Assembly (NCBI GenBank): GCA_947507965.1
Contig: CANNQU010000034.1
Location: forward strand, 1 to 35,593
Source of the DNA: Bacteroidota bacterium
GTDB taxonomy: Bacteria > Bacteroidota > Bacteroidia > UKL13-3
DNA: 35,593 bases
Direction: 5' to 3'
Part shown: positions 8,431 through 16,614 of the stretch, piece by piece
Position numbering within the stretch: the stretch's first letter is position 1
Layout: every line of letters starts with the position of its first letter
The notes under the pieces: generated by a model
Told to the model about the DNA's origin: nothing
Database searches by the model: none
What the model saw: the letters and a program-made list of their open reading frames with translations, nothing else
Program-made: the position numbers and the translations under genes

Positions 8431-10821
8431 TTATTCACCATAAGGAATCCATATATTTTTAATCTGTGTTGCCTGTCGTAAAAACTGTTGCTCTTGACCA
8501 TTCGGCAATTCAAACCAAGGGCGTTGTTTGCCATTATTGACCCAGGTTCGTTTCATGTTTTCGGCAGCCGCATCCTCAACTATTTTACTGCCTTCCTTCG
8601 TTCCAAAATACCATACCCCATCCACTTCATCGTGACGTGCTAAGACACCCGATAACTCGTGTTGATTTCCGGTAATAATATTAATAACACCAGCCGGGAA
8701 ATCCGATGTTTCTATTACCTGATACAAATCGGTGGCACTCAAGGGTGCCGTTTCCGACGGTATAACAACAACCCTGTTTCCCATGGCAAGAGCAGGAATA
8801 ACGGTAGAAATAAAACCGAGCAGTGGAGCCTCCTTCGGACAAACAATACCCATAACTCCGAGTGCTTCAGGCATCGCCATGGTTACATGACGGGAGAGGG
8901 TATGATGCACCTGCCCATCATATTTATCGGCATAAGCGGCATATGTGTAAATACGTTCGATAGAAAGCCTTACTTCGTTCGAAGCCTCCAACTTACTTAC
9001 CCCTAGAAGCGCCATCAATCGATTGGCAAATTCCTCTTCTCTTTGAATTAAATTTTCGGCAAGATAATACAACACCTGAGCTCTGGCATGACCCGTCATG
9101 AGGGTCCACGATGTGGCGGCAATGGCAGCCTCCACGGCATTACGAAGGTCTTTACGACTTCCTTCACTAACCCATGCGATGTTTTCTCCTGAAACACTTT
9201 TTATCGCTCTACTCGTTCCTCCATCTGGCCTCATTTGTTGTCCCCCGATATATAATTTAATCGTGCGGTCAATGGATGGCAGCGACGATGAATCAGCTAA
9301 TTTATGAGCCAGAATTTTCGGACGGTTTTTCGTTACCGAAGGTTGTTTCTGATCATCCGATATTAATTTCAAATATTCATAAAGGCCTTCTTTTCCACCC
9401 TCTCTCCCAAAGCCCGACTCGCGATAACCTCCAAAACCGGAGGCTGCATCAAATACATTCGTACAATTAATCCAAACCGTACCTGCTTTTATTTTTGGAG
9501 CTACATCCAACGCGAGATTTATATTCTCCGTCCAGATGCTTGCAGCTAAACCATAACGGCTGTTATTGGCAAGCTTTACGGCTTCCGGATGGGTTCGAAA
9601 AGTCATCGCAACCAATACCGGACCAAAAATTTCTTCCTGTGCAATGGTAGATGCCGGAGCTACATTGGTGATTAAGGTAGGTGGATAAAAAAATCCTTCC
9701 TCCCCACATTTCCATGACGGCTGCCATACTTTTCCACCTTCTTCAACACCAATCTTCACTAGCCTTTCAATCGTATTCAATTGCTCTAATGAGATGATGG
9801 CTCCGATGTCAATACTCTTATCTAAAGAGTCGCCCACACGAAGCTTCTCCATGCGTAATTTTATTTTCGAAAAAAGTTTTTCGGCGATTGACTCTTGCAC
9901 CAAGAGTCGTGAACCTGCACAACATACCTGCCCTTGATTAAACCAGATGGCATCGACGACTCCTTCTACCACGCTATCCAGATCGGCATCATCGAATACG
10001 ATAAAGGGCGATTTGCCGCCTAGTTCAAGGGATATTTTTTTTCCGGTACCTGCGGTAGCCTTTCGTATGATTCGTCCAACTTCGGTTGAACCCGTGAATG
10101 CTATTTTATCAACCTCGATATGATCGACCATAGCGGCCCCTGTTTTGCCGGCGCCGGTAATGATATTGACGACACCTTTGGGTAACCCAATTTCTTCACA
10201 TAGTTGAGCAAATAACAACGCCGTTAATGACGTAAGCTCCGCAGGTTTTAACACCACGGTATTTCCCATTGCCAGTGCTGGTGCTATTTTCCATGCCAGC
10301 ATTAACAAAGGAAAATTCCAAGGAATTATTTGAGCGATAACGCCTATTTCTTTGTAGTCTTTTAATTCCGTGTCACGTAATTGTGCCCATCCCGCATGAT
10401 GATAAAAATGCCTTGCTGCCAGAGGGATATCAATATCACGTGTTTCACGTATCGGCTTTCCATTTTCTATCGATTCGAGCACCGCAAACAAACGCGAATG
10501 CTTTTGAATCTGTCGGGCCATGGCATATAGATATCGAGCCCTTGAATGGGCGCCTAGCTTCACCCATTTAGGTAACGCTTTTCTAGCCGCCATTACCGCC
10601 ATATTAACATCCGCTACATTAGCTTCCGCAATTTTTGCTATCGGCTTCCTCGTTGCCGGGCTGATGGTTTCGAAATACCGGGTTGACAATGGGGTTAGCC
10701 ATTGACCATCAATATATAATTTAAATTTACGTTTATTTTGGTCTAGCCATTCATTGGCCACGGCAGAACTTTCGGGAGCGAGCCCATATTCCATTGTATT
10801 AAAAATGCTCTTTACTTTCAT
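8431..10821 (-). CDS. Two-domain aldehyde dehydrogenase, ALDH16-like
   Basis: The 796-residue protein has an N-terminal complete aldehyde dehydrogenase domain (about 30-490) followed by a second, truncated ALDH-like domain (about 515-796). The first domain carries all catalytic elements: PWNFP with Asn169, LKPAE with Lys192, GSTEVG at 244-249, Glu266 in LELGGK, the nucleophile Cys300 in GQVCCAG, and Glu397 in EEIFGP. The second domain keeps the Rossmann-like pattern (ALAMGNRVVVIPSE, GVINIITGN, YFGTKEGS) but has no cysteine motif, and ends where a normal ALDH would continue. This is the layout known for the ALDH16 family. It lies 12 bases downstream of deoC in the same direction, so oxidation of the acetaldehyde released by DeoC is the likely job (inference). 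Confidence 0.9.
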   Translation of the reverse strand: MKVKSIFNTMEYGLAPESSAVANEWLDQNKRKFKLYIDGQWLTPLSTRYFETISPATRKPIAKIAEANVADVNMAVMAARKALPKWVKLGAHSRARYLYAMARQIQKHSRLFAVLESIENGKPIRETRDIDIPLAARHFYHHAGWAQLRDTELKDYKEIGVIAQIIPWNFPLLMLAWKIAPALAMGNTVVLKPAELTSLTALLFAQLCEEIGLPKGVVNIITGAGKTGAAMVDHIEVDKIAFTGSTEVGRIIRKATAGTGKKISLELGGKSPFIVFDDADLDSVVEGVVDAIWFNQGQVCCAGSRLLVQESIAEKLFSKIKLRMEKLRVGDSLDKSIDIGAIISLEQLNTIERLVKIGVEEGGKVWQPSWKCGEEGFFYPPTLITNVAPASTIAQEEIFGPVLVAMTFRTHPEAVKLANNSRYGLAASIWTENINLALDVAPKIKAGTVWINCTNVFDAASGFGGYRESGFGREGGKEGLYEYLKLISDDQKQPSVTKNRPKILAHKLADSSSLPSIDRTIKLYIGGQQMRPDGGTSRAIKSVSGENIAWVSEGSRKDLRNAVEAAIAATSWTLMTGHARAQVLYYLAENLIQREEEFANRLMALLGVSKLEASNEVRLSIERIYTYAAYADKYDGQVHHTLSRHVTMAMPEALGVMGIVCPKEAPLLGFISTVIPALAMGNRVVVIPSETAPLSATDLYQVIETSDFPAGVINIITGNQHELSGVLARHDEVDGVWYFGTKEGSKIVEDAAAENMKRTWVNNGKQRPWFELPNGQEQQFLRQATQIKNIWIPYGE

Positions 10822-10833
10822 CTTTGATTTTTT

Positions 10834-11808
10834 TTATGCCATGGGTTGGCGATAAGAAGCGGCATATCTGCCCGTAACAAAATGCTCCAATTGTCGTTCG
10901 ATGTCGCCGAGTAAACTACTGGCACCAAAACGAAATAACGAAGGCGTTAACCACGCATCACCGAGCTCCTCTTTTATAAGAATAAGCCATTCTATTGCTT
11001 GCTTCGCTTTTTGAAGGCCACCAGCCGGTTTAAAGCCAACTTTTATACCGGTTCTTTCATGATAATCACGAATGGCTCTAACCATCACCAAACTTACCGG
11101 TAGCGTTGCATTTACCGCTGCTTTGCCCGTGCTTGTTTTAATAAAATCGGCACCGGCCATCATACACACATAACTGGCTTTGGCAACATTGGTTAAGGTA
11201 CCTAATTCACCCGTTTCAAGTATCGTTTTAAGATGTGCCTCACCACAGGTATTTCGAAACATTTTCACTTCCTCATAGAGTGCTTTCCAATCGCCACGAA
11301 GTACATGAGCCCGACTAATTACAATATCAATTTCTCTTGCTCCGGCAAGAACCGACTTTTTAATTTCTTCAATTTTTTGTTCGTTACTTATTTGCCCTGC
11401 GGGGAATCCGGTGGAGACTGCAGCAACAGGTATTGAAGAGCCTTCTAAAGCCAGAAGTGCAGCCTCAATTAAATTATGATAAACACAAACAGCGGCCACC
11501 TGAATATTCGCATCTTGCATCCCCAGTGCCTTTAAAATATCGGCTCGTACCGGATGTCTCGCTTTAATACAAAGTCGTAAAACATTACTATGGGTGTCAT
11601 CGCCGCCTAATGTCGTTAAGTCGATACACGTGATCGCTTTTAATAGCCATGCGGCTTGCCAATCCTTCTTCACACTTCGTCGGGTACCCATAGTTGCAGC
11701 CCTGCGTTCCACGGCACTTCGGTTGATGCGAATGGGATCAATGAGGTTGATGTCGAAGGCGACCCCTGGATTTCGATACTCGATAAGCTTAAACTTCTCC
11801 GCTGCCAT
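10834..11808 (-). CDS. deoC: Deoxyribose-phosphate aldolase
   Basis: This 324-residue enzyme cleaves 2-deoxyribose-5-phosphate to glyceraldehyde-3-phosphate and acetaldehyde. The Schiff-base lysine is Lys224 in DFIKTSTGK. The second catalytic lysine is Lys260 in VGFKPAGG. The catalytic aspartate is Asp161 in EIDIVISR. The protein is longer than E. coli DeoC (about 260) because of an N-terminal extension of about 50 residues; such longer DeoC forms are known. It is first in a two-gene operon with the ALDH16-like gene (12-base gap). A 14-base palindrome lies in its divergent upstream region (11828-11841). Confidence 0.95.
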   Translation of the reverse strand: MAAEKFKLIEYRNPGVAFDINLIDPIRINRSAVERRAATMGTRRSVKKDWQAAWLLKAITCIDLTTLGGDDTHSNVLRLCIKARHPVRADILKALGMQDANIQVAAVCVYHNLIEAALLALEGSSIPVAAVSTGFPAGQISNEQKIEEIKKSVLAGAREIDIVISRAHVLRGDWKALYEEVKMFRNTCGEAHLKTILETGELGTLTNVAKASYVCMMAGADFIKTSTGKAAVNATLPVSLVMVRAIRDYHERTGIKVGFKPAGGLQKAKQAIEWLILIKEELGDAWLTPSLFRFGASSLLGDIERQLEHFVTGRYAASYRQPMA

Positions 11809-11827
11809 TTAATTTATATTTAATACA

Positions 11828-11841
11828 ACACCATTTGGTGT
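11828..11841. promoter_or_regulatory. Perfect palindrome, candidate operator in deoC / DoxX divergent region
   Basis: ACACCA-TT-TGGTGT has 6-base perfect arms. It lies 20 bases upstream of deoC and 3 bases before a TACATTTG box for the opposite gene, which is where a repressor would block the promoter. No regulator gene is in the window. Confidence 0.35.
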
Positions 11842-11844
11842 ATC

Positions 11845-11852
11845 TACATTTG
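11845..11852 (+). promoter_or_regulatory. Putative -7 element for the DoxX/thioredoxin gene
   Basis: TACATTTG matches TAnnTTTG. Transcription from here would start after the TTG at 11835, ruling out that longest start for the downstream gene. Confidence 0.4.
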
Positions 11853-11990
11853 ATGCACGAAAGTAGGAAATCATTTGATGTAATGATGATGAAAAAATTA
11901 ATATTTAAGATTTTTTTCATTAATCTTACCGTTCGATTGAAACACACGTTGGCACCGACTCGTACTCAAAATAAATTAATTACCCATCCC

Positions 11991-13067
11991 ATGCGAAGAA
12001 TGCATAAATATTTACCCTGGACTGCAAGAATCATCGTTTGCCTATTATTTTTAATTTCCGGTATCGCCAAAATGTTTCCCATCTGGGGTTTCGAAAAGCA
12101 ACTGGTTGATCTTGGAATTTGTGGCTGGTGTGAAGCGCCGTATCTGGCTCGATTACTTATCGGATTGGAGTTGGCCATCGCCATCGCCATACTGCAACGG
12201 CATTATTTAAGGCAACTCGTAATACCGGTTACCATACTTCTTTTGGCCGCTTTTTGTATTCATTTGTCGATTGAAATGTATCAACATGGCGCCATGAATG
12301 GTAATTGTGGTTGCTTTGGTCAACTCATTCCAATGACGCCGTTGGAAGCGTTCATCAAAAATATTATTACCATTGCAATACTCGTTTATCTTTACCGAAA
12401 CATAAAAACAACGCAACAGCAAGAGAGTCGTATTACAGTCCTTTTATTAATTTACATTTCTTCCGCTTTCCTCCTGTTTTTCTTCTTTCCTTTTTGTCCT
12501 TGTGCAAAAGAAGAAATTGCACCTGTGGCGTCGGTAGTAAACAATCCTGCTCTAACCGATACCACCAATAATGCCGTTTTAAAAGATACGACCACCGGCA
12601 AGGTTGCACCACCGGAAGTGGTGATGGAAGAGGCACCCAAAAAAATAAAATCAAAATTTTCGGAGTTCACCCTATTTGAAAATAAGCCGGTGAACCTCGA
12701 CGAAGGCAAAAAAATAGTTTGTTTGTTTGCACCGGGTTGCGATCATTGTAAAAAAACGGCAAAAGCATTATGGGTGCTTTCACAAAAAAAAGGTTTTCCT
12801 AAAGTTTATATCTTATTTATGAATGAGGAAGCGAATTTAATTGATGATTTTTTCAAAGAGTCGGGAAGCCGTTATCCCTATCAAGTATTGGATATCCCTC
12901 GGTTCTGGAAACTTTCAGGAGCCGGTACTACCACCCCAGGAGTAATTTATTTATGGAATGGAAATATCATCCGATCTTTTGAAGGCATTGAAAAGAACGA
13001 ATTTAATTCAGAAGCAATTTTAAAGGCTATTGAAGCGAAACACGAGGGTGTTCAGCCACTTCACTAA
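11991..13067 (+). CDS. MauE/DoxX-like membrane protein fused to a thioredoxin-like domain
   Basis: The protein is 358 residues from the ATG at 11991, chosen because it directly precedes the first membrane helix. In-frame ATGs at 11883-11889 or a TTG at 11835 would add a poorly conserved-looking leader. Four membrane helices span about 10-170 (IIVCLLFLISGIAKMF first). A CGCFG motif at 106-110 is typical of MauE-type redox membrane proteins, and a CPC pair follows the last helix at 169-171. A linker rich in T/A/P/V leads to a thioredoxin-fold domain (about 225-345) with a CDHC motif (Cys250, Cys253) and a GAGTTTPGVIYL cis-proline region. I infer that the membrane part passes electrons to or from the periplasmic thioredoxin domain. 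The actual partner is unknown. Confidence 0.8.
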   Translation: MRRMHKYLPWTARIIVCLLFLISGIAKMFPIWGFEKQLVDLGICGWCEAPYLARLLIGLELAIAIAILQRHYLRQLVIPVTILLLAAFCIHLSIEMYQHGAMNGNCGCFGQLIPMTPLEAFIKNIITIAILVYLYRNIKTTQQQESRITVLLLIYISSAFLLFFFFPFCPCAKEEIAPVASVVNNPALTDTTNNAVLKDTTTGKVAPPEVVMEEAPKKIKSKFSEFTLFENKPVNLDEGKKIVCLFAPGCDHCKKTAKALWVLSQKKGFPKVYILFMNEEANLIDDFFKESGSRYPYQVLDIPRFWKLSGAGTTTPGVIYLWNGNIIRSFEGIEKNEFNSEAILKAIEAKHEGVQPLH

Positions 13068-13098
13068 ATAAAAATTCCAGAGGTGAAAACCCCTGGAA
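13066..13098 (-). terminator. Rho-independent terminator after tRNA-Leu
   Basis: On the minus strand a hairpin (arms 13075-13083 and 13090-13098, one mismatch) is followed by TTTTTATTT. It lies just after tRNA-Leu and touches the stop codon of the convergent DoxX/thioredoxin gene. Confidence 0.75.
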
Positions 13099-13102
13099 TA
13101 AG

Positions 13103-13186
13103 TGCTCGGGACGGGGGTCGAACCCGTACAACATTGCTGTCACAGGATTTTAAGTCCTGCGTGTCTACCAATTCCACCACCCAAGC
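13103..13186 (-). tRNA. tRNA-Leu (anticodon UAA)
   Basis: The 84-base cloverleaf has acceptor arm GCTTGGG/CCCGAGC with one G-T pair, a D-arm containing GGTAGAC, an anticodon loop ACTTAAAAT giving UAA, a long variable arm as expected for a class II tRNA, and a GGGTTCGACCCCC T-arm. The discriminator base is A. CCA is not encoded. It is second in a tRNA-Gly/tRNA-Leu pair. Confidence 0.95.
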
Positions 13187-13191
13187 AGTGT

Positions 13192-13227
13192 AAAAAAAAT
13201 TAGTAGCTCGGAGCTACTAATTTTTTT
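13192..13227 (-). terminator. Perfect hairpin with U-tract between the two tRNAs
   Basis: ATTAGTAGC-TCGGA-GCTACTAAT (13199-13221) is flanked by A and T runs on both sides, so it reads as a terminator on either strand. It ends only about 6 bases before the 5' end of tRNA-Leu, leaving no room for a separate promoter. Partial readthrough or a processing role is likely. Confidence 0.7.
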
Positions 13228-13228
13228 G

Positions 13229-13301
13229 AGCGAGAGACGAGGCTCGAACCCGCGACCTTAACCTTGGCAAGGTTACGCTCTACCAACTGAGCTACTCTCG
13301 C
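13229..13301 (-). tRNA. tRNA-Gly (anticodon GCC)
   Basis: This 73-base cloverleaf has acceptor GCGAGAG/CTCTCGC, a D-arm with AGCTCAGTTGGTAGAGC, an anticodon stem-loop CCTTGCCAAGG giving GCC, and T-arm GCGGGTTCGAGCCTCGT. The discriminator is U and CCA is not encoded. It is the first gene of the tRNA unit, 10 bases after a strong promoter match. Confidence 0.95.
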
Positions 13302-13311
13302 ATAACGCCGG

Positions 13312-13343
13312 CAAATATACATCTTCAAGTTTTTTTATGCAAA
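13312..13343 (-). promoter_or_regulatory. Bacteroidota-type promoter of the tRNA-Gly/tRNA-Leu unit
   Basis: On the minus strand TTTG (13343-13340), a 20-base spacer and TATATTTG (13319-13312) match the full -33/-7 consensus TTTG-N~20-TAnnTTTG. The tRNA 5' end is 10 bases further on. This is the best promoter match in the window. Confidence 0.8.
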
Positions 13344-13356
13344 CTATTTTTAATAT

Positions 13357-15954
13357 TTATTTTAGCAGCTGTTTTAACTCGTGTAATTTGAGTAGTGCCT
13401 CAATGGGTGAAATGGCATTAATCTCTAGTTTCTGCAGGGCTTCCTTTAATTTCTCCAACTCCGGAGAAGCCGTATCAAACATGTTTAACTGAAACATTTT
13501 TTTAGGCAATTTCTTGAGTATCTCTTTGCCTGAGATCTCCGCTCGTTGCGATTCCAGGTGATGCAGAATTTCATTGCTACGATCCAGAATAGTTTTTGGC
13601 ATACCTGCCATCTTTGCTACATGAATACCAAAACTATGTTCACTTCCACCCCGAACCAGTACACGTAAAAAAATTACTTTCGTGTCGGTTTCCTTTACTT
13701 TTACGTGATAATTCTTGATGCCCTCAAAATCTTTTTCAAGCTCATTTAATTCGTGATAGTGGGTGGCAAAAATAGTACGAGGGTGATACGGATGCTTCGC
13801 TAAAAACTCGGTGATACTCCATGCCAGCGATACGCCATCGTAGGTGCTGGTGCCTCTTCCAATTTCGTCTAATAAGATCAAACTACGACTCGATAAATTA
13901 TTTATGATAGAAGCCGTCTCCATCATTTCAACCATAAACGTGCTCTCGCCAAAAGATAAATTATCGGATGCCCCTACCCGCGTAAATATCTTATCAACGA
14001 GGCCTATCTTAGCTTCAGAAGCGGCAACAAACGAGCCCATTTGGGCCATTAATGCCGCCAAGGCCGTTTGCCTTAATACCGCACTTTTACCACTCATATT
14101 CGGCCCCGTTAGAATAATAATTTGTTGCTCTTCATTGTTCAACATCACATCATTCGGAATATAACTCTCACCCGCAGGGAGTCGTTTCTCAATAACCGGA
14201 TGTCGTAGCTGCTTAAATGACAATTCGTATTCATCAGAAATTTCAGGTCGTACATAATTATTGGATTTCGCAATCTTCGCAAAACTTAATAAGCAGTCGA
14301 GGCGGGCCAAAATAGCTGCATTTTGCTGAATAGGGATAATGTATTCGGCCAAGCTTACCACGAGTTCCTTATAGAGTTGTTGTTCTAAGGCAATAATTTT
14401 CTCTTCGGCGCCTAATACTTTTTCCTCATACACTTTCAATTCTTCGGTAATATATCGCTCTGCATGGGTTAATGTTTGCTTGCGAATCCATCCCTCGGGA
14501 ACCTTATTTTTATGCACATTGGTTACTTCAATATAATAACCAAACACACTGTTATAGGCAATCTTCAAGGAGGTGATACCCGTTTTAAGGATCTCCTCAC
14601 GTTGTATTTTTAAAATGTAGTCTTTCCCGCTATTTAAAATTTCACGGAGTTCGTCCAAAGCGGCATTCACTCCTTGCTTAATGATGCCACCTTTACTCAA
14701 AAGAAGTGGTGCATCATCAACCAATGTGCTCTCAATTTTATGATATATTAATTTGCATTCATTTAACTGTTCCCCGATTTTTTGAAATGAAAAATTTTCA
14801 GCTTCAGCACAAATGCCTTTTATGGGAGCGATGAACTTTAGTGAACGTTTCAGATGAGATAATTCTCTCGGGTTTACTCGAAGTAAGGCGCACTTTGAAA
14901 TGAGTCGTTCGAGATCTCCAATCTGTTTCAAGTAATCTTCCGTGCTCACTAAAAATGTATCGGATATAACGGCATAATTAACGGCATCCAACCGTTCATT
15001 AATCTTGATTTTATTCTTTAGAGGAAGCATGAGCCATCGTTTCAGCATACGCCCGCCCATGGGTGTAATCGTTCGGTCAAGTATTTGTATCAATGAGGTA
15101 CCGTTACTGTCAGGGGTCTGCAATAACTCCAGATTACGTATGGTAAATCGATCGAGCCACACATATTCGTCTTCCTCTATACGTGCAATTTTTGAAATAT
15201 GACTTAAATTACTATGATGATTATTTTCAAGATATTGAATAGCTGCACCTGCCGCTATAATGGCATTCTTATATTCATCGATACCGAAACCTTTGAGATT
15301 AACGGTACCAAAATGAGTGGTTAATTTCTCGAAGGTGTAATCATAGCTATAAACCCAATCCTCTATTCCGTAGAGATAAAAATCGGTACCAAAATGAGCT
15401 TCGAAGGTGGACAGCATTTTTTTAGCAACGATTACCTCCGACGGCTTGAAGCCCTGCAAAAGTTTTTCAATGACCTCCTTACTCCCTTCTGCAGCTAAAA
15501 ATTCTCCTGTTGAAATATCGAGTAATGCCAATCCAAATTCGGTATTATGACATACAACCGAGGCCAGGTAATTATTTGCCTTTTGCTCTAAAACATGATC
15601 ATTAAAAGTAACCCCTGGCGTAATCAATTCGGTTACACCTCGCTTAACAATCGTTTTCGTAAGCTTGGGGTCTTCCAGTTGTTCACAAATCGCAACTCGT
15701 TGTCCGGCACGAATTAATTTGGGCAAATAGGTGTCGAGCGAATGGTATGGAAATCCGGCCAAATCCATATGTGAAGCTGCACCATTGGCACGTTTCGTTA
15801 AAATAATACCCAATATTTTTGAGGCCGTAATCGCATCTTCATTAAACGTCTCATAAAAATCGCCGATGCGAAAAAGCACCAAACATCCTGGATATTTCCC
15901 TTTTATTTGATTGTATTGTAGCATCAAAGGCGTTTCACTTGCTTTTTTATTCAT
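13357..15954 (-). CDS. mutS: DNA mismatch repair protein MutS
   Basis: The 865-residue length is typical for MutS1. The N-terminal mismatch-recognition motif is intact: Phe33-Tyr-Glu35 in IGDFYETF, where the Phe stacks on the mismatched base. The connector, lever and clamp regions follow. The ATPase has Walker A GPNMSGKS near residue 615, Walker B LILLDEIGRGTST and the conserved ATHYHEL segment. It binds base mismatches as a dimer and recruits MutL, which is not in the window. The gene is divergent from the TrmH-family methyltransferase across an 84-base gap and ends about 55 bases before the tRNA promoter. The ATG at 15954 fits the usual MutS N-terminus. Confidence 0.97.
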   Translation of the reverse strand: MNKKASETPLMLQYNQIKGKYPGCLVLFRIGDFYETFNEDAITASKILGIILTKRANGAASHMDLAGFPYHSLDTYLPKLIRAGQRVAICEQLEDPKLTKTIVKRGVTELITPGVTFNDHVLEQKANNYLASVVCHNTEFGLALLDISTGEFLAAEGSKEVIEKLLQGFKPSEVIVAKKMLSTFEAHFGTDFYLYGIEDWVYSYDYTFEKLTTHFGTVNLKGFGIDEYKNAIIAAGAAIQYLENNHHSNLSHISKIARIEEDEYVWLDRFTIRNLELLQTPDSNGTSLIQILDRTITPMGGRMLKRWLMLPLKNKIKINERLDAVNYAVISDTFLVSTEDYLKQIGDLERLISKCALLRVNPRELSHLKRSLKFIAPIKGICAEAENFSFQKIGEQLNECKLIYHKIESTLVDDAPLLLSKGGIIKQGVNAALDELREILNSGKDYILKIQREEILKTGITSLKIAYNSVFGYYIEVTNVHKNKVPEGWIRKQTLTHAERYITEELKVYEEKVLGAEEKIIALEQQLYKELVVSLAEYIIPIQQNAAILARLDCLLSFAKIAKSNNYVRPEISDEYELSFKQLRHPVIEKRLPAGESYIPNDVMLNNEEQQIIILTGPNMSGKSAVLRQTALAALMAQMGSFVAASEAKIGLVDKIFTRVGASDNLSFGESTFMVEMMETASIINNLSSRSLILLDEIGRGTSTYDGVSLAWSITEFLAKHPYHPRTIFATHYHELNELEKDFEGIKNYHVKVKETDTKVIFLRVLVRGGSEHSFGIHVAKMAGMPKTILDRSNEILHHLESQRAEISGKEILKKLPKKMFQLNMFDTASPELEKLKEALQKLEINAISPIEALLKLHELKQLLK

Positions 15955-15991
15955 AAAACCAGGCTACTTTAATTATTTTTAAAGAAGTTTG

Positions 15992-16024
15992 CAAAATTAT
16001 ATTTAACCCGTCAACAGTAACCAA
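15992..16024 (-). promoter_or_regulatory. Putative mutS promoter
   Basis: The minus strand reads TTG (16024-16022), a 22-base spacer and TAATTTTG (15999-15992), a reasonable match to the Bacteroidota consensus, with the -7 box 37 bases before the mutS ATG. Confidence 0.4.
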
Positions 16025-16038
16025 CATTTTTTCACCAA

Positions 16039-16572
16039 ATGAATTTTGAAAAGGTAACGATGAATGAATTAGGCCGAATGAACTTGCCTGAATTTAAAGA
16101 AGCAAAGAAAATGCCGGTCGTGGTTGTGCTCGACAATATTCGAAGTGCCCATAATATCGGCTCTATCTTTCGCACTTGCGATGCCTTTAGGGTAGAAGCC
16201 ATCTACCTCACCGGCATCTGTGCCACTCCGCCTCAAAAGGAGCTCATGAAGACCGCTTTAGGGGCCGCTGACACCGTAAGCTGGAAATACTTCCCAACGA
16301 CCTTAGTGGCCTTACAATCGCTTAAATCGGATGGCTATTATATTTGTGCCGTAGAACAAACAACAAATAGCATTATGTTACAAGATTTCTCGCCTAAAGA
16401 GAAAAATGCATTCGTTTTTGGAAACGAAGTTAATGGCGTTGATGCCTCCGTTCTACCATACTGTGATGCCTGCATTGAAATACCTCAATTTGGAACCAAG
16501 CATTCCTTTAATGTAGCCATTACCGCAGGCATCGTTTTGTGGGAAACCTTCTCTAAAACAAAAACCCTTTGA
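16039..16572 (+). CDS. SpoU/TrmH-family RNA 2'-O-methyltransferase
   Basis: This 177-residue SPOUT-fold enzyme uses S-adenosylmethionine to methylate a ribose 2'-OH in tRNA or rRNA. All three SpoU motifs are visible: motif 1 with the catalytic Arg in NIGSIFRTCDAF, motif 2 in FVFGNEVNGVD, and motif 3 in IEIPQFGTKHSFNVAITAGI, which includes the knot. It has no N-terminal substrate-binding domain, like the short TrmH/TrmL-type members, so the target nucleotide cannot be assigned. The last codons and stop lie inside the terminator hairpin of the convergent ompA gene. Confidence 0.88.
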   Translation: MNFEKVTMNELGRMNLPEFKEAKKMPVVVVLDNIRSAHNIGSIFRTCDAFRVEAIYLTGICATPPQKELMKTALGAADTVSWKYFPTTLVALQSLKSDGYYICAVEQTTNSIMLQDFSPKEKNAFVFGNEVNGVDASVLPYCDACIEIPQFGTKHSFNVAITAGIVLWETFSKTKTL

Positions 16573-16590
16573 CGATCGCGTCAAAGGGTT
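16555..16590 (-). terminator. Terminator of ompA overlapping the 3' end of the methyltransferase gene
   Basis: A perfect 12-base stem (16563-16574 and 16579-16590, loop ATCG) is followed on the minus strand by TTTTTGTTTT. It lies 25 bases past the ompA stop. The plus strand has no T-run after the hairpin, so it terminates ompA, while its left arm encodes the final codons and TGA of the convergent gene. Confidence 0.8.
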
Positions 16591-16614
16591 CTATTCTAAT
16601 TTTAGGTGATGTTA

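Noticed and set aside
11835-11990. TTG or ATG starts upstream of 11991 for the DoxX/thioredoxin gene
   Set aside because: The TTG lies inside a palindrome and before the promoter box. The residues before the first membrane helix look unconserved, though the ATGs at 11883-11889 cannot be fully excluded.
13844-14164. 106-codon plus-strand frame inside mutS
   Set aside because: It is antisense to the conserved MutS ATPase region and has no recognisable domain.
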